The notes beneath the pieces were generated by a model. That model had not been told where the DNA came from, ran no database searches, and saw only the letters and a list, made by a program, of their open reading frames with translations. Position numbers and translations under genes: made by a program. Positions 54,624-63,060 of a stretch of 64,000 bases of DNA are shown here, in pieces; position 1 is the stretch's first letter; each line of letters begins with the position of its first letter. Source of the stretch: Janthinobacterium sp. BJB426 (GTDB taxonomy: Bacteria; Pseudomonadota; Gammaproteobacteria; Burkholderiales; Burkholderiaceae_D); assembly GCF_002735705.1 (NCBI RefSeq), contig NZ_PDZL01000001.1:186001-250000 (forward strand). Direction: 5' to 3'.

Positions 54624-54950
54624 ATGGCGCGCACCCATATCGACAAGGAACAGCTCAGGCAGCGCAGGGCGGTGCTCTACGACGCCATCGCGCGCGGTGA
54701 AGTCACGCTCCAGTATGCGGTGAAGGAGATGCGCGCCATCTCGCGCCTGACGCAGGCGCAATTTGCGGAACACCGAGGGGTCAGCCTGAAAACCATCAAG
54801 GAAATCGAGAGCGGCAAGGGTAATCCGACCATCCAGTCACTGAACCGGATAGGGCAGTTTTTTGGACTGGAGGTGGCGTTTGTACGGACAGAAACGCTAC
54901 GCGCCAAGAAAATCGTCCCGGCAGTTACCGAGGCGATATCATCTGAATAG
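54624..54950 (+). CDS. hipB: HipB-like XRE-family antitoxin/repressor
   Basis: 108 aa with a Xre/Cro helix-turn-helix at about 38-83 (LTQAQFAEHRGVSLKTIKEIES). It starts one base after hipA, with its ribosome binding site inside the end of hipA, so the two are translationally linked. In this pair it should bind HipA and the operators upstream. The order toxin then antitoxin is the reverse of E. coli hipBA. Confidence 0.85.
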   Translation: MARTHIDKEQLRQRRAVLYDAIARGEVTLQYAVKEMRAISRLTQAQFAEHRGVSLKTIKEIESGKGNPTIQSLNRIGQFFGLEVAFVRTETLRAKKIVPAVTEAISSE

Positions 54951-54970
54951 CAGCAATCAGAAGCCGTGTG

Positions 54971-55846
54971 TCAGAAGCAGTGTTCCAGCGCCGGGAAGCT
55001 GCCATCCTTGACGGCTTTGACGTAGCCGGTGACGGCGTCGTCGATGCTGGCCGCGCCTTCCATGAAGTTGCGCACGAAGCGCGCTTTGCGGCCTGGGAAG
55101 ACGCCCAGCATGTCGTGCATGACGAGGACCTGGCCCGAGCAGTCGGGACCTGCGCCGATGCCGATGGTCGGAATCGTCAGCATGTCGGTCACTTCCTTGC
55201 CCAGTTGCGTCGGCATGGCTTCCATCAGCACGATGGCGGCGCCTGCGTTTTGCAGCACCAGCGCGTCGTTCTTCAGTTCCGCCGCGCTTTCCGTGCTCTT
55301 GCCCTGGACTTTATAGCCGCCCAGCTGGTGCACGAATTGCGGCGTCAGGCCGATGTGGGCGCATATGGGAATGCCGCGCTCGGAGAGGAAACGCACGGTC
55401 TCGGCCAGCCAGGCGCCGCCTTCGATCTTGATCATGTGCGCGCCAGCCTGCATCAGGATGACGGCGTTGGCATAGGCTGTCTCGGGCGTGCCGTACGCGC
55501 CAAACGGCAGGTCGGCAACGATCATGGCCGACTTGCTGCCGCGCGCCACGGAAGCCGTGTGGTAAGCCAGTTCGGCCACGGTGACGGGCAGGGTGGAGCT
55601 ATGGCCATTGCAGACCATGCCGAGCGAATCGCCGATCAGCAGGATCTCCACGCCGCAGCGGTCCATCAGCGACGCAAAGCTGGCGTCATAGCAGGTCAGC
55701 ATGGTGATCTTTTCGCCGGCGGCGCGCAGCGTGGCCAGCGTGTGGATGGTCACGGCCTTGTTGGCGACAGGCTTGGATGGCGCCGGCGCCGGTGTGGCGG
55801 CCTTGTCTTTTGCGGCCAGATCTGTTCCTTGCAAATAAGCGGACAT
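54971..55846 (-). CDS. panB: 3-methyl-2-oxobutanoate hydroxymethyltransferase
   Basis: 291 aa; the first 30 residues are an Ala/Pro/Lys leader and the TIM-barrel starts at [12 protein letters not shown]. Metal-binding and catalytic motifs are GDSLGMV, KIEGG (with catalytic Glu nearby at MEAMP) and AHIGLTPQ. It makes ketopantoate, the first committed step of pantothenate and CoA synthesis. folK lies upstream on the same strand after 109 bases. Confidence 0.95.
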   Translation of the reverse strand: MSAYLQGTDLAAKDKAATPAPAPSKPVANKAVTIHTLATLRAAGEKITMLTCYDASFASLMDRCGVEILLIGDSLGMVCNGHSSTLPVTVAELAYHTASVARGSKSAMIVADLPFGAYGTPETAYANAVILMQAGAHMIKIEGGAWLAETVRFLSERGIPICAHIGLTPQFVHQLGGYKVQGKSTESAAELKNDALVLQNAGAAIVLMEAMPTQLGKEVTDMLTIPTIGIGAGPDCSGQVLVMHDMLGVFPGRKARFVRNFMEGAASIDDAVTGYVKAVKDGSFPALEHCF

Positions 55847-55884
55847 AGGTATTCTCTAGAGTGAAAGGGGGTGATGCGATTGCG

Positions 55885-55914
55885 ACGCCGCTAGTGTAGT
55901 ACTTTATGCGGCGT
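55885..55914. repeat. Hairpin in the folK-panB gap
   Basis: ACGCCGC and GCGGCGT are separated by 16 bases, upstream of panB. The position suggests a transcript-processing or attenuating hairpin; no T tract is seen. Confidence 0.35.
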
Positions 55915-55955
55915 GCTGCAGGGACGGCATTGTAGTGTATGTCTGGCGCAGCGGC

Positions 55956-56435
55956 TCAGAGCTGGCTGATGGCCTGGTCGGCCACCGTTGCCAGGTAGGC
56001 CTGCGCCGGCCCGAGTCCGGGCACGACGATGGCGGGCGCCAGTGCCAGCAGCGGCACCAGCACGAAGGCGCGTTCGGTGAGGCGCGGATGCGGCACCGTC
56101 AGTGTGGCGCTGGCGATCTGTTCATCGCCGTACAGCAGCAAGTCCAGGTCCAGGGTGCGCGGGGCGTTGCGGTAGGGCCGTTCGCGCCCGTGCGCCGCCT
56201 CGATGGCGTGCAAGGCCAGCAGCAGTTCCTCTGCCGGCAGGGTGGTGCTGATGCGCGCCACGGCGTTGATGTAGTCGTCACCGCTGGAATCGATGGGCGC
56301 CGTGCGGTAGCTGGCCGAGGCGTCCAGCAAGCTGGCGCCGGGCAAGCGCGCCAGGCGCGCGATGGCATCTTGCACATTCGCGCGCGCGTCGCCCAGGTTG
56401 GCACCGATACCGATGTAAGCAATGACTACCATCAT
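55956..56435 (-). CDS. folK: 2-amino-4-hydroxy-6-hydroxymethyldihydropteridine pyrophosphokinase
   Basis: 159 aa, usual HPPK length. The signature RTLDLDLLLYGD contains the two magnesium-binding aspartates, and the N-terminus AYIGIGANLGD and HPRLTERAFVL are typical. It activates the pterin for dihydropteroate synthesis in the folate pathway. Its ATG overlaps the pcnB stop within an ATGATG sequence. Confidence 0.95.
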   Translation of the reverse strand: MMVVIAYIGIGANLGDARANVQDAIARLARLPGASLLDASASYRTAPIDSSGDDYINAVARISTTLPAEELLLALHAIEAAHGRERPYRNAPRTLDLDLLLYGDEQIASATLTVPHPRLTERAFVLVPLLALAPAIVVPGLGPAQAYLATVADQAISQL

Positions 56436-57808
56436 TCGCCGCTGCTGCTGCCGGTGGTCGAGCCGCCCCCCGTGCTGGTCTTGCTGCGTGTGCTGCGGCG
56501 TGGCGGACGCTTTTTCTTGACGGCGCCCGGTGCGGCATTGGCGCTGACGAGCAGCGCTTCGCGCGTTTCCTCGTCGCCTTCATAAAAGGCCGTCCACCAT
56601 TCGCCGATGTCCATGTCGATCTCGCCCGAGGCGCAGCGCAGCAGCAGGAAGTCGTAGCCGGCGCGGAAGCGCAGGTGCTCGAGCAGTTTGTACGGCGCCT
56701 TGCCGACCCGGCGCTCGAAGCGCGGCTGCATCGACCAGATGTCGCGCATGTCGGAACCGATCTTGCGCTGCAAGGCCAGTTTTTCCGTCTGCGAATCGAG
56801 CACGTCGTCGGCCGCCAGGTGCAGCGCGGGAATCGTCGATTCGCCGGCGGCGCGGTAGGCCGTCCATTTTTCCAGCACCTGGTGCCACAGCAGCGAGGCA
56901 AACAAAAAGCCCGGCGAGACGGTCTTGCCGGCGGCGATGCGCTGGTCCGTGGCGTCCAGCGCCAGGGTGACGAATTTCGCGCCCAGCGGTTGTTCCAGCA
57001 CCACGTCGAGCAGCGGCAGCAGGCCGTGATGCAAGCCTTCCTTGCGCAACTGCTGCAGGCAAGCCAGCGCATGACCGCTCATCAGGAGTTTCAGCATCTC
57101 GTCGAACACGCGCGGCGCCGGCACGTTGTTGATCAGCGGCGCCATGATGGGGATCGGCGCGGCCGTGTGCGGCTCGATGGTGAATTTCAGCTTGGCGGCG
57201 AAGCGCACCACGCGCAGCATGCGCACGGGGTCTTCGCGGTAGCGCTCTTCCGGTTTGCCGATCATGCGCAAGGTCTTGGCGCGGATGTCTTCCACCCCGC
57301 CGTGGTAATCGAGCACTTCCTGCGTGGCCGGGTTGTAGTACATGGCGTTGATGGTGAAGTCGCGGCGCAGTGCGTCTTCGTGCTGCAGGCCGAAGGTGTT
57401 GTCGCGCAGGACGCGGCCATGTTCATCCTTGGGCGCGGAGTCGGCGCCGGCCCCGCGGAAGGTCGTCACTTCCAGCAAATCCTGGCCGAACATCACGTGC
57501 ACGATCTGGAAGCGCTTGCCGATGATGAAGGCGCGGCGGAACAGGCGTTTGACCTGTTCCGGCGTGGCGTTGGTGGCGATGTCGAAGTCTTTCGGTTTCA
57601 CGCCCAGCAGCAGGTCGCGCACGGCGCCGCCGACGACAAAGGCCTCGAAGCCCGCTTCCTGCAGGCTGCTGGTGACGCGGATGGCATTCGACGACACCAG
57701 TTTCGGGTCGATTCCGTGTTGCGCAGGACCGAGCACGATGGGTGCCGTGGTGTCGCGCGCTGCCTCTTTTTTAACGCCGAGGATCTTGCGGATGAATTTT
57801 TTAATCAT
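56432..57808 (-). CDS. pcnB: Poly(A) polymerase I
   Basis: 458 aa. The nucleotidyltransferase signature GGAVRDLLLG is at 60-69 with DFD at 74-76 as the catalytic carboxylate pair, and RRDFTINAMYYN follows. A basic C-terminal tail (KKKRPPRRS and beyond) resembles RNA-binding tails of PcnB and distinguishes it from the CCA-adding enzyme. It adds A tails that promote RNA decay. It overlaps the HAD gene by 8 bases and folK by 4. Confidence 0.94.
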   Translation of the reverse strand: MIKKFIRKILGVKKEAARDTTAPIVLGPAQHGIDPKLVSSNAIRVTSSLQEAGFEAFVVGGAVRDLLLGVKPKDFDIATNATPEQVKRLFRRAFIIGKRFQIVHVMFGQDLLEVTTFRGAGADSAPKDEHGRVLRDNTFGLQHEDALRRDFTINAMYYNPATQEVLDYHGGVEDIRAKTLRMIGKPEERYREDPVRMLRVVRFAAKLKFTIEPHTAAPIPIMAPLINNVPAPRVFDEMLKLLMSGHALACLQQLRKEGLHHGLLPLLDVVLEQPLGAKFVTLALDATDQRIAAGKTVSPGFLFASLLWHQVLEKWTAYRAAGESTIPALHLAADDVLDSQTEKLALQRKIGSDMRDIWSMQPRFERRVGKAPYKLLEHLRFRAGYDFLLLRCASGEIDMDIGEWWTAFYEGDEETREALLVSANAAPGAVKKKRPPRRSTRSKTSTGGGSTTGSSSGE

Positions 57809-58475
57809 TGAATAAGTGAAGTGATGGCCAGCCGTGGAGGGATGCGTGTGCGCTCAAAGCGGTGTTGGGGTTGGTCGCGACCGGGTGGGTCACGACCGAC
57901 AACAGGGGAATATCGTTGTGCGAATCGCTGTAAAAATAGCTGCGCTCGAACTGCCCCAGTTCCTTGCCCATCTTTTCCAGCCAGGCGTGGGTGTGGGTCA
58001 GCTTGCCCGCGCCCAGGGTCGGCGTACCAACCAGCTTGCCCGTGACATTGCCTGCGTCGTCATACTCGGGCATGGCGGCCAGCAAGTGCTCGACGCCCAG
58101 CGCATCGGCGATGGGTTTGGTGATGAAATGGTTGGTGGCCGTGACGATGGCCAGCAGGTCGCCCGCGTCCTGGTGCTGTTTCAGCAGGGCCACGACTTCC
58201 GGGCGGATGGCCGGCATGACCACTTCGGCCATGAATTGCCGGTGCAGCGCTTCGAGGCGTTCGCGCGGGAATTGCGCCAGAGTGCCGAGGGAAAATTCCA
58301 GGTATTCCACCGGATCGAGCGTGCCGGCCTGGTATTGCGCGAAAAATTCGTCGTTGCGGCGGGTGAATTCGGCGGCGTCCACGGCACCGATGCGTACCAG
58401 GAATTCGCCCCACTCGTGATCCGAGTCGATGGGCAGCAGGGTGTGGTCGAGGTCAAACAGGGCCAGATTCATCAT
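57801..58475 (-). CDS. HAD-IB family phosphatase
   Basis: 224 aa. The nucleophile motif FDLDHTLL lies at 7-14 with nucleophile D8 and acid D10, the second motif is IVTATN and the fourth YSDSHNDIPLL, the SerB/CicA-like subclass. Possible substrates include phosphoserine-like or histidinol phosphate; none can be decided. It overlaps both hda (ATGATG with nested TGA) and pcnB. Confidence 0.85.
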   Translation of the reverse strand: MMNLALFDLDHTLLPIDSDHEWGEFLVRIGAVDAAEFTRRNDEFFAQYQAGTLDPVEYLEFSLGTLAQFPRERLEALHRQFMAEVVMPAIRPEVVALLKQHQDAGDLLAIVTATNHFITKPIADALGVEHLLAAMPEYDDAGNVTGKLVGTPTLGAGKLTHTHAWLEKMGKELGQFERSYFYSDSHNDIPLLSVVTHPVATNPNTALSAHASLHGWPSLHLFND

Positions 58476-59140
58476 TCTTTCGCTTCCGCCTGCAGCAACT
58501 CGCGCAACAATGGCAAGGTGATCGGGCGTTGGGTTTCCAGGGAGTAGAGGTCGAGAGAGTCCAGCATCGTCGACAGCGAACGCATGTCGCGCCGGAAATG
58601 GGACAGCAGATAGGGTAACACGCCGGGCGACAAGGTCAAGCCGCGGGTGGTGGCCGCCTGGGTCAGGGCGGCGATTTTTTCATCGTCGGTCAAGCCGTGG
58701 ATCTGATAGATCAGGCCCCAGCCCATGCGCGTGCGCAAGTCTTCGCGCACGGGCAGCACGGCGGGCGGCACGGCGCCGCTGCACACCATATAGGCCTTGT
58801 TGGCGCGGATTTCATTGAACAGGGCAAAGGCGTCGATCTGCGCCAGCGGCGACAGTTTTTCGCAGTCGTCGAGCAGGTACAGGTCGACGTCGGGCGAATA
58901 CACGAATTCGGACTCGATCGAGAATGGCGAAATGTAGCGCGCGCGCTCGGTGCTGGCCAGGGCCTTGAGCAGGTGGCTCTTGCCGGCGGCCAGTTCGCCC
59001 CACAAGTAGGCAAAATGTTCGCGCGACGTGCGCGCGGCGAACTGGCGCATCAGCTGCGCCACTTCGGCATTCTGTCCCACCTCGAAGGTATCGAGGCTGT
59101 GCGCCTGGTCTGTGCCTAAATCGAGCACCAGTTGTTTCAT
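58472..59140 (-). CDS. hda: DnaA regulatory inactivator Hda
   Basis: 222 aa. Clamp-binding QLVLDL is at residues 3-8, followed by an AAA+ domain with a P-loop GELAAGKSHLL, the Walker B region LYLLDDCEKL and the sensor region (GLTLSPGVLPYLLSHFRRDMRSL). It binds the sliding clamp and stimulates hydrolysis of DnaA-bound ATP to stop re-initiation. It starts the chain hda-HAD-pcnB-folK-panB and follows the perM-like gene. Confidence 0.95.
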   Translation of the reverse strand: MKQLVLDLGTDQAHSLDTFEVGQNAEVAQLMRQFAARTSREHFAYLWGELAAGKSHLLKALASTERARYISPFSIESEFVYSPDVDLYLLDDCEKLSPLAQIDAFALFNEIRANKAYMVCSGAVPPAVLPVREDLRTRMGWGLIYQIHGLTDDEKIAALTQAATTRGLTLSPGVLPYLLSHFRRDMRSLSTMLDSLDLYSLETQRPITLPLLRELLQAEAKE

Positions 59141-59216
59141 GGCGTACGCCTTGTCCTGTTTTTCATTACTGCATGTGCATCGTGGTATTGCTAGGTTGAT
59201 ATGATATCCGCTTTTA

Positions 59217-60299
59217 CTAGGTATTATAGAAGCTGCTGGAGAGGTAGTGGCGTCTTAGATGCTTAAAAGCGACCATCAGCACGGCAGAAGCGGGTAAAGC
59301 GAGCAAAACGCCGACGAAACCGAACAATTGTCCGAAAGCCAATAAGGCGAAGATCACGGCCAGCGGGTTCAGGCCGATGCGCTCGCCCACCAGGCGGGGC
59401 GTGAGGAAAAAGCCTTCGATGACCTGGCCGCAGCCGTAGATGACGGCCACGGCGATCACGCCGCTCCAGTCGGCAAACTGCAGCAGGGCGGCGATCAGCG
59501 CCAGCATCAGCCCCAGGCCGAAGCCCAGGTAGGGAATGAACACCAGCAAGCCCGTGATGATGCCCACAGGCAATGCGACTTCAAAACCGGCGATGGCCAG
59601 CGCCGCCGAGTAATAGGTGGCCAGCACCAGCATGACGAGCAACTGGCCGCGCAGGTATTGCGCCAGCAGGGTGTCGACTTCCTGCGCCATGCCCACCGTG
59701 CGGCCGACCCAGCGGCGCGGTACGGCGCCGGCGATGCGCGCCAGCATCGGATGCCAGTCCAGCAACAGATAGAACAGCACCACGGGAATCAGCACCACGG
59801 TGGCCAGCCAGCCCAGCACGGCCGTGCCGCCGATGCGGGCCGAGGCGAGTACCGTGCTCCAGATTTCATCGCCGCTGGTGGCCATCTGCTGGCTCAACAT
59901 GCGTTTGATGCCCATGCCATCGAGGCGCACGCGGATGCCCAGATCGCGCAGTTTCGGCGCCAGGAACTCGTTCGCCTTGCTGAGAAATTGGGGGATTTGC
60001 GCCTGCAGCAAGGGGATTTCCTTCTGCAACACGGGCACGACGATCAGCACGAGCGCCGTAATGGCGAGGAAAAACAACACTACGACGACCAGCACGGCCA
60101 GCGGACGGGGTACATAAAAACGCTTGTAATGCAGGCGCTGCAATCGGTCCACGCCGGGATTGAGCACGTAGGCGAGGATGGCGGCGGCCAGGAAGGGCGT
60201 CAGGATGGGACCGAGGCTGACGAGCAGCAGCAAGAATGCCAGCCAGACCGCGATCCAAAATGCTGTTTGCTTCTGTTCGGCGGTGATGGCGAATGGCAT
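59217..60299 (-). CDS. AI-2E family transporter (PerM-like)
   Basis: 360 aa with eight hydrophobic segments and the family signatures (NPGVDRLQRL near residue 48 and IPYLGFGLGLMLALIAALL near 255). The family includes proteins named for AI-2 export and sodium/proton-type transport; substrate here is unknown. It is divergent from purM across about 190 bases and lies upstream of hda, a conserved betaproteobacterial arrangement. Confidence 0.88.
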   Translation of the reverse strand: MPFAITAEQKQTAFWIAVWLAFLLLLVSLGPILTPFLAAAILAYVLNPGVDRLQRLHYKRFYVPRPLAVLVVVVLFFLAITALVLIVVPVLQKEIPLLQAQIPQFLSKANEFLAPKLRDLGIRVRLDGMGIKRMLSQQMATSGDEIWSTVLASARIGGTAVLGWLATVVLIPVVLFYLLLDWHPMLARIAGAVPRRWVGRTVGMAQEVDTLLAQYLRGQLLVMLVLATYYSAALAIAGFEVALPVGIITGLLVFIPYLGFGLGLMLALIAALLQFADWSGVIAVAVIYGCGQVIEGFFLTPRLVGERIGLNPLAVIFALLAFGQLFGFVGVLLALPASAVLMVAFKHLRRHYLSSSFYNT

Positions 60300-60487
60300 G
60301 TAGTTTGTGCTGTTGCGTTAAAAAAAGGCAGTTAATTACGAAATGGCGGGGCAGTTTGATAAAATAGCGACTTGATCGACCGAATTCACCCGCTGGCGTC
60401 CTGCCGCACGATGTTGAAAAACATGCTTGCGCGCGCGTGCCGGCGGGTATCCGCCTTCTATTTTACCGCCTCCGCTGCCACCACACC

Positions 60488-61531
60488 ATGAACCAGACTT
60501 CTAATGTTTCCCTTTCCTACCGTGACGCTGGCGTCGATATCGACGCAGGCGACGCTTTAGTCGAAGCAATCAAGCCGTTTGCCAAGCGCACCCTGCGCGA
60601 AGGCGTGATGGGCGGCCTGGGCGGTTTTGGCGCCATGTTTGAAATCAGCAAGAAGTACAAGGAACCGGTGCTGGTCTCGGGCACCGACGGCGTCGGTACC
60701 AAATTGCGCCTGGCGTTCGAACTGAACCGCCATGACACGGTCGGCATCGACCTGGTCGCCATGAGCGTCAACGACATCCTGGTGCAAGGCGCCGAGCCCC
60801 TGTTCTTCCTCGACTACTTCGCTTGCGGCAAGCTGGACGTGGCCATCGCCACCGACGTCATCAAGGGCATCGCCCAGGGTTGCGAACAAGCCGGTTGCGC
60901 GCTGATCGGCGGCGAAACGGCGGAAATGCCGAGCATGTACCCGGCCGGCGAATACGATCTGGCAGGTTTTGCCGTCGGCGCCGTGGAAAAATCGAAAATC
61001 ATCGACGGCACCAAGATCGCCCCGGGCGACGTGGTGCTGGGCCTGGCCTCGTCGGGCGTGCACTCGAACGGTTACTCGCTGGTGCGCAAGATCATCGAAG
61101 TGGCAAAACCAGACCTGGAAGGCGACTTCCACGGCCGTAAACTCGCCGACGTGCTGATGCAGCCGACGCGCATCTACGTCAAGCCGCTGCTGGCGCTGAT
61201 GGATGCGATGGAAGTCAAAGGCATGGTGCACATCACCGGTGGCGGCCTGGTGGAAAACATCCCGCGCGTGCTGCAGCCTGGCCTGGTGGCCGAGCTGGAC
61301 TCGAAATCGTGGACTATGCCGCCACTGTTCACGTGGCTGCAACAGCACGGCGGCGTGGCTGACGCCGAAATGCACCGCGTCTTCAACTGCGGCATCGGCA
61401 TGACCGTCATCGTCTCGCAAGAAAACGCGGATGCCGCCATCGCCCAGCTGCAAGCGGCTGGCGAAACCGTCTCGCGCATCGGCACCATCCGCGCCCGCGT
61501 GGGTGATGAGCATCAGACCATCGTGATCTAA
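60488..61531 (+). CDS. purM: Phosphoribosylformylglycinamidine cyclo-ligase
   Basis: 347 aa from ATG 60488 ([22 protein letters not shown]); the longer frame upstream has no family match. PurM motifs [34 protein letters not shown] and [11 protein letters not shown] are all present. It forms aminoimidazole ribotide from FGAM and ATP in purine synthesis. It is a single gene ending at a strong terminator. Confidence 0.97.
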   Translation: MNQTSNVSLSYRDAGVDIDAGDALVEAIKPFAKRTLREGVMGGLGGFGAMFEISKKYKEPVLVSGTDGVGTKLRLAFELNRHDTVGIDLVAMSVNDILVQGAEPLFFLDYFACGKLDVAIATDVIKGIAQGCEQAGCALIGGETAEMPSMYPAGEYDLAGFAVGAVEKSKIIDGTKIAPGDVVLGLASSGVHSNGYSLVRKIIEVAKPDLEGDFHGRKLADVLMQPTRIYVKPLLALMDAMEVKGMVHITGGGLVENIPRVLQPGLVAELDSKSWTMPPLFTWLQQHGGVADAEMHRVFNCGIGMTVIVSQENADAAIAQLQAAGETVSRIGTIRARVGDEHQTIVI

Positions 61532-61547
61532 GTTATCACACGCATAG

Positions 61548-61582
61548 AAAAGGCAGGCACTCGCGAGAGGCCTGCCTTTTTT
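61548..61582. terminator. Bidirectional terminator between purM and the MHS transporter
   Basis: AAAAGGCAGGC pairs with GCCTGCCTTTT around an 11-base loop, with T and A runs on both ends. It serves purM rightward and the transporter gene leftward. Confidence 0.9.
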
Positions 61583-61595
61583 ACGTCCGCAGGTC

Positions 61596-62927
61596 TTACC
61601 TTGCGTGCGCCGTCTTCATGCGGCCATCCGGTTGCGAGCCTCCTTTCCCGATCATGGCCACGCTGACGGCCGAGACGAGGGAGGCGAACAGGATGTAGCC
61701 GACGATGTGCCACGGCTCGCCATTGCCCGTTTTCAGCAGGTAGGTGGCGATGATGGGCGTCAGGCCGCTGGCGAAGATGCCGGAGAACTGGTACACGAAG
61801 GAGATGCCCGTGTAGCGTACCTTGGCGTCGAACAGGTCGCAGAACAGGGCCGCTTCCGGGCCATACACGGCTGAATACAGCACGCCCAGCGGTATGATCA
61901 CGGAACACCACAGCAGCAAGGGATTGTCGGCGTGGTGGAGCATGATCCAGAAGGCGGGAATCGACGACACGCCCGTGATCAGCGAGCCCCAGAAAAACAC
62001 CTTGGTACGGCCGATGCGGTCCGACAGGCGGCCGAAAAACGGAATGCAGAAGCACATCACGACGGCCGACGCCATCACGCCCATCAGCGCTTCCGTGCGG
62101 GCGATCTTGATGGTATTGGTCAGATAGGTGATGGAAAACACGCCGAAGATATTGAAGAACACGCCGTCGATATAGCGCGCGCCCATGCCCTTCAAGACAT
62201 TGCCCGGATAACGTTTCAGCAGGTCGAAGAATGGAATTTGCGTCTCCGCATTCTTCTCCTTGACGGCCTGGAATTCCGGCGTTTCCATCACGTTCAGGCG
62301 TATCCACATGCCGATGAAGACGAGGGCGGCCGACAGGATGAAGGCCACGCGCCAGCCCCAGGACAGGAATTGAGTATCCGTCAATGTATACGACAGGATC
62401 GCCACCACGCCGGAAGCGAGGCACAAGCCGATGGCCAGGCCGATCTGCGGCAGGCTGGCGTAGAAGCCGCGCTCCTTCGGCGGTGCATATTCATACGCCA
62501 TCAGCACGGCGCCGCCCCATTCGCCACCGAGGCCGATGCCCTGCAGCACGCGCAGGAACAGCAGCAGGCCGGGCGCCCAGTAGCCGATGTGGTCATACGT
62601 CGGCAGCACGCCGATCAGGAAGGTGGAGACGCCCATGATCATCAGGGTCATCACCAGCATGCTCTTGCGGCCGATCTTGTCGCCGAAGTGGCCGAAGATC
62701 ACGCCGCCGATGGGGCGCGACAGAAAGCCCACGGCAAAGGTGCCGTAGGCCAGCATGGTCGAGACGAGCGGATCGCCGCCCGGGAAATACAGCTTGCTGA
62801 ACACGATGCCGGCCACCACGCCGTACAGGAAGAAGTCATACCACTCGATGGTGGCGCCGATCACGCTGGCCATCACGACTTTCCGTAGCTCTTTGGCCTT
62901 TTTCGGATTGTTCGTATTGTTATCCAT
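61596..62927 (-). CDS. MHS-family MFS transporter
   Basis: 443 aa with twelve predicted transmembrane helices. MHS-type motifs are ASVIGATIEWYDFFLYG near the N-terminus, FGHFGDKIGRKSMLV after helix 2 and LQGIGLGGEWGGAVL in helix 4. The family carries metabolites such as shikimate, citrate, ketoglutarate or proline/betaine with protons. The neighbouring GMC oxidoreductase gene suggests an alcohol or choline-type substrate, a guess only. A perfect 14-base palindrome lies upstream. Confidence 0.88.
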   Translation of the reverse strand: MDNNTNNPKKAKELRKVVMASVIGATIEWYDFFLYGVVAGIVFSKLYFPGGDPLVSTMLAYGTFAVGFLSRPIGGVIFGHFGDKIGRKSMLVMTLMIMGVSTFLIGVLPTYDHIGYWAPGLLLFLRVLQGIGLGGEWGGAVLMAYEYAPPKERGFYASLPQIGLAIGLCLASGVVAILSYTLTDTQFLSWGWRVAFILSAALVFIGMWIRLNVMETPEFQAVKEKNAETQIPFFDLLKRYPGNVLKGMGARYIDGVFFNIFGVFSITYLTNTIKIARTEALMGVMASAVVMCFCIPFFGRLSDRIGRTKVFFWGSLITGVSSIPAFWIMLHHADNPLLLWCSVIIPLGVLYSAVYGPEAALFCDLFDAKVRYTGISFVYQFSGIFASGLTPIIATYLLKTGNGEPWHIVGYILFASLVSAVSVAMIGKGGSQPDGRMKTAHAR

Positions 62928-62941
62928 AATATCTAGTCTCC

Positions 62942-62955
62942 AATCGATATCGATT
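62942..62955. promoter_or_regulatory. Perfect palindrome upstream of the MHS transporter
   Basis: AATCGATATCGATT is a 14-base perfect palindrome, 15 bases before the transporter start, where a repressor would block transcription. It resembles operators of LacI-type regulators; no regulator gene lies in the window. Confidence 0.5.
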
Positions 62956-63060
62956 ATGTGTTTTTTTCTGATGCTTGGCTTGTCGCCGAGTCATTGGAGG
63001 CGGGGCCGTCTGCCCGCCGCTGGCATCCTCCTTGCAGGGAATGGGATGAAAAGGGGCGGG

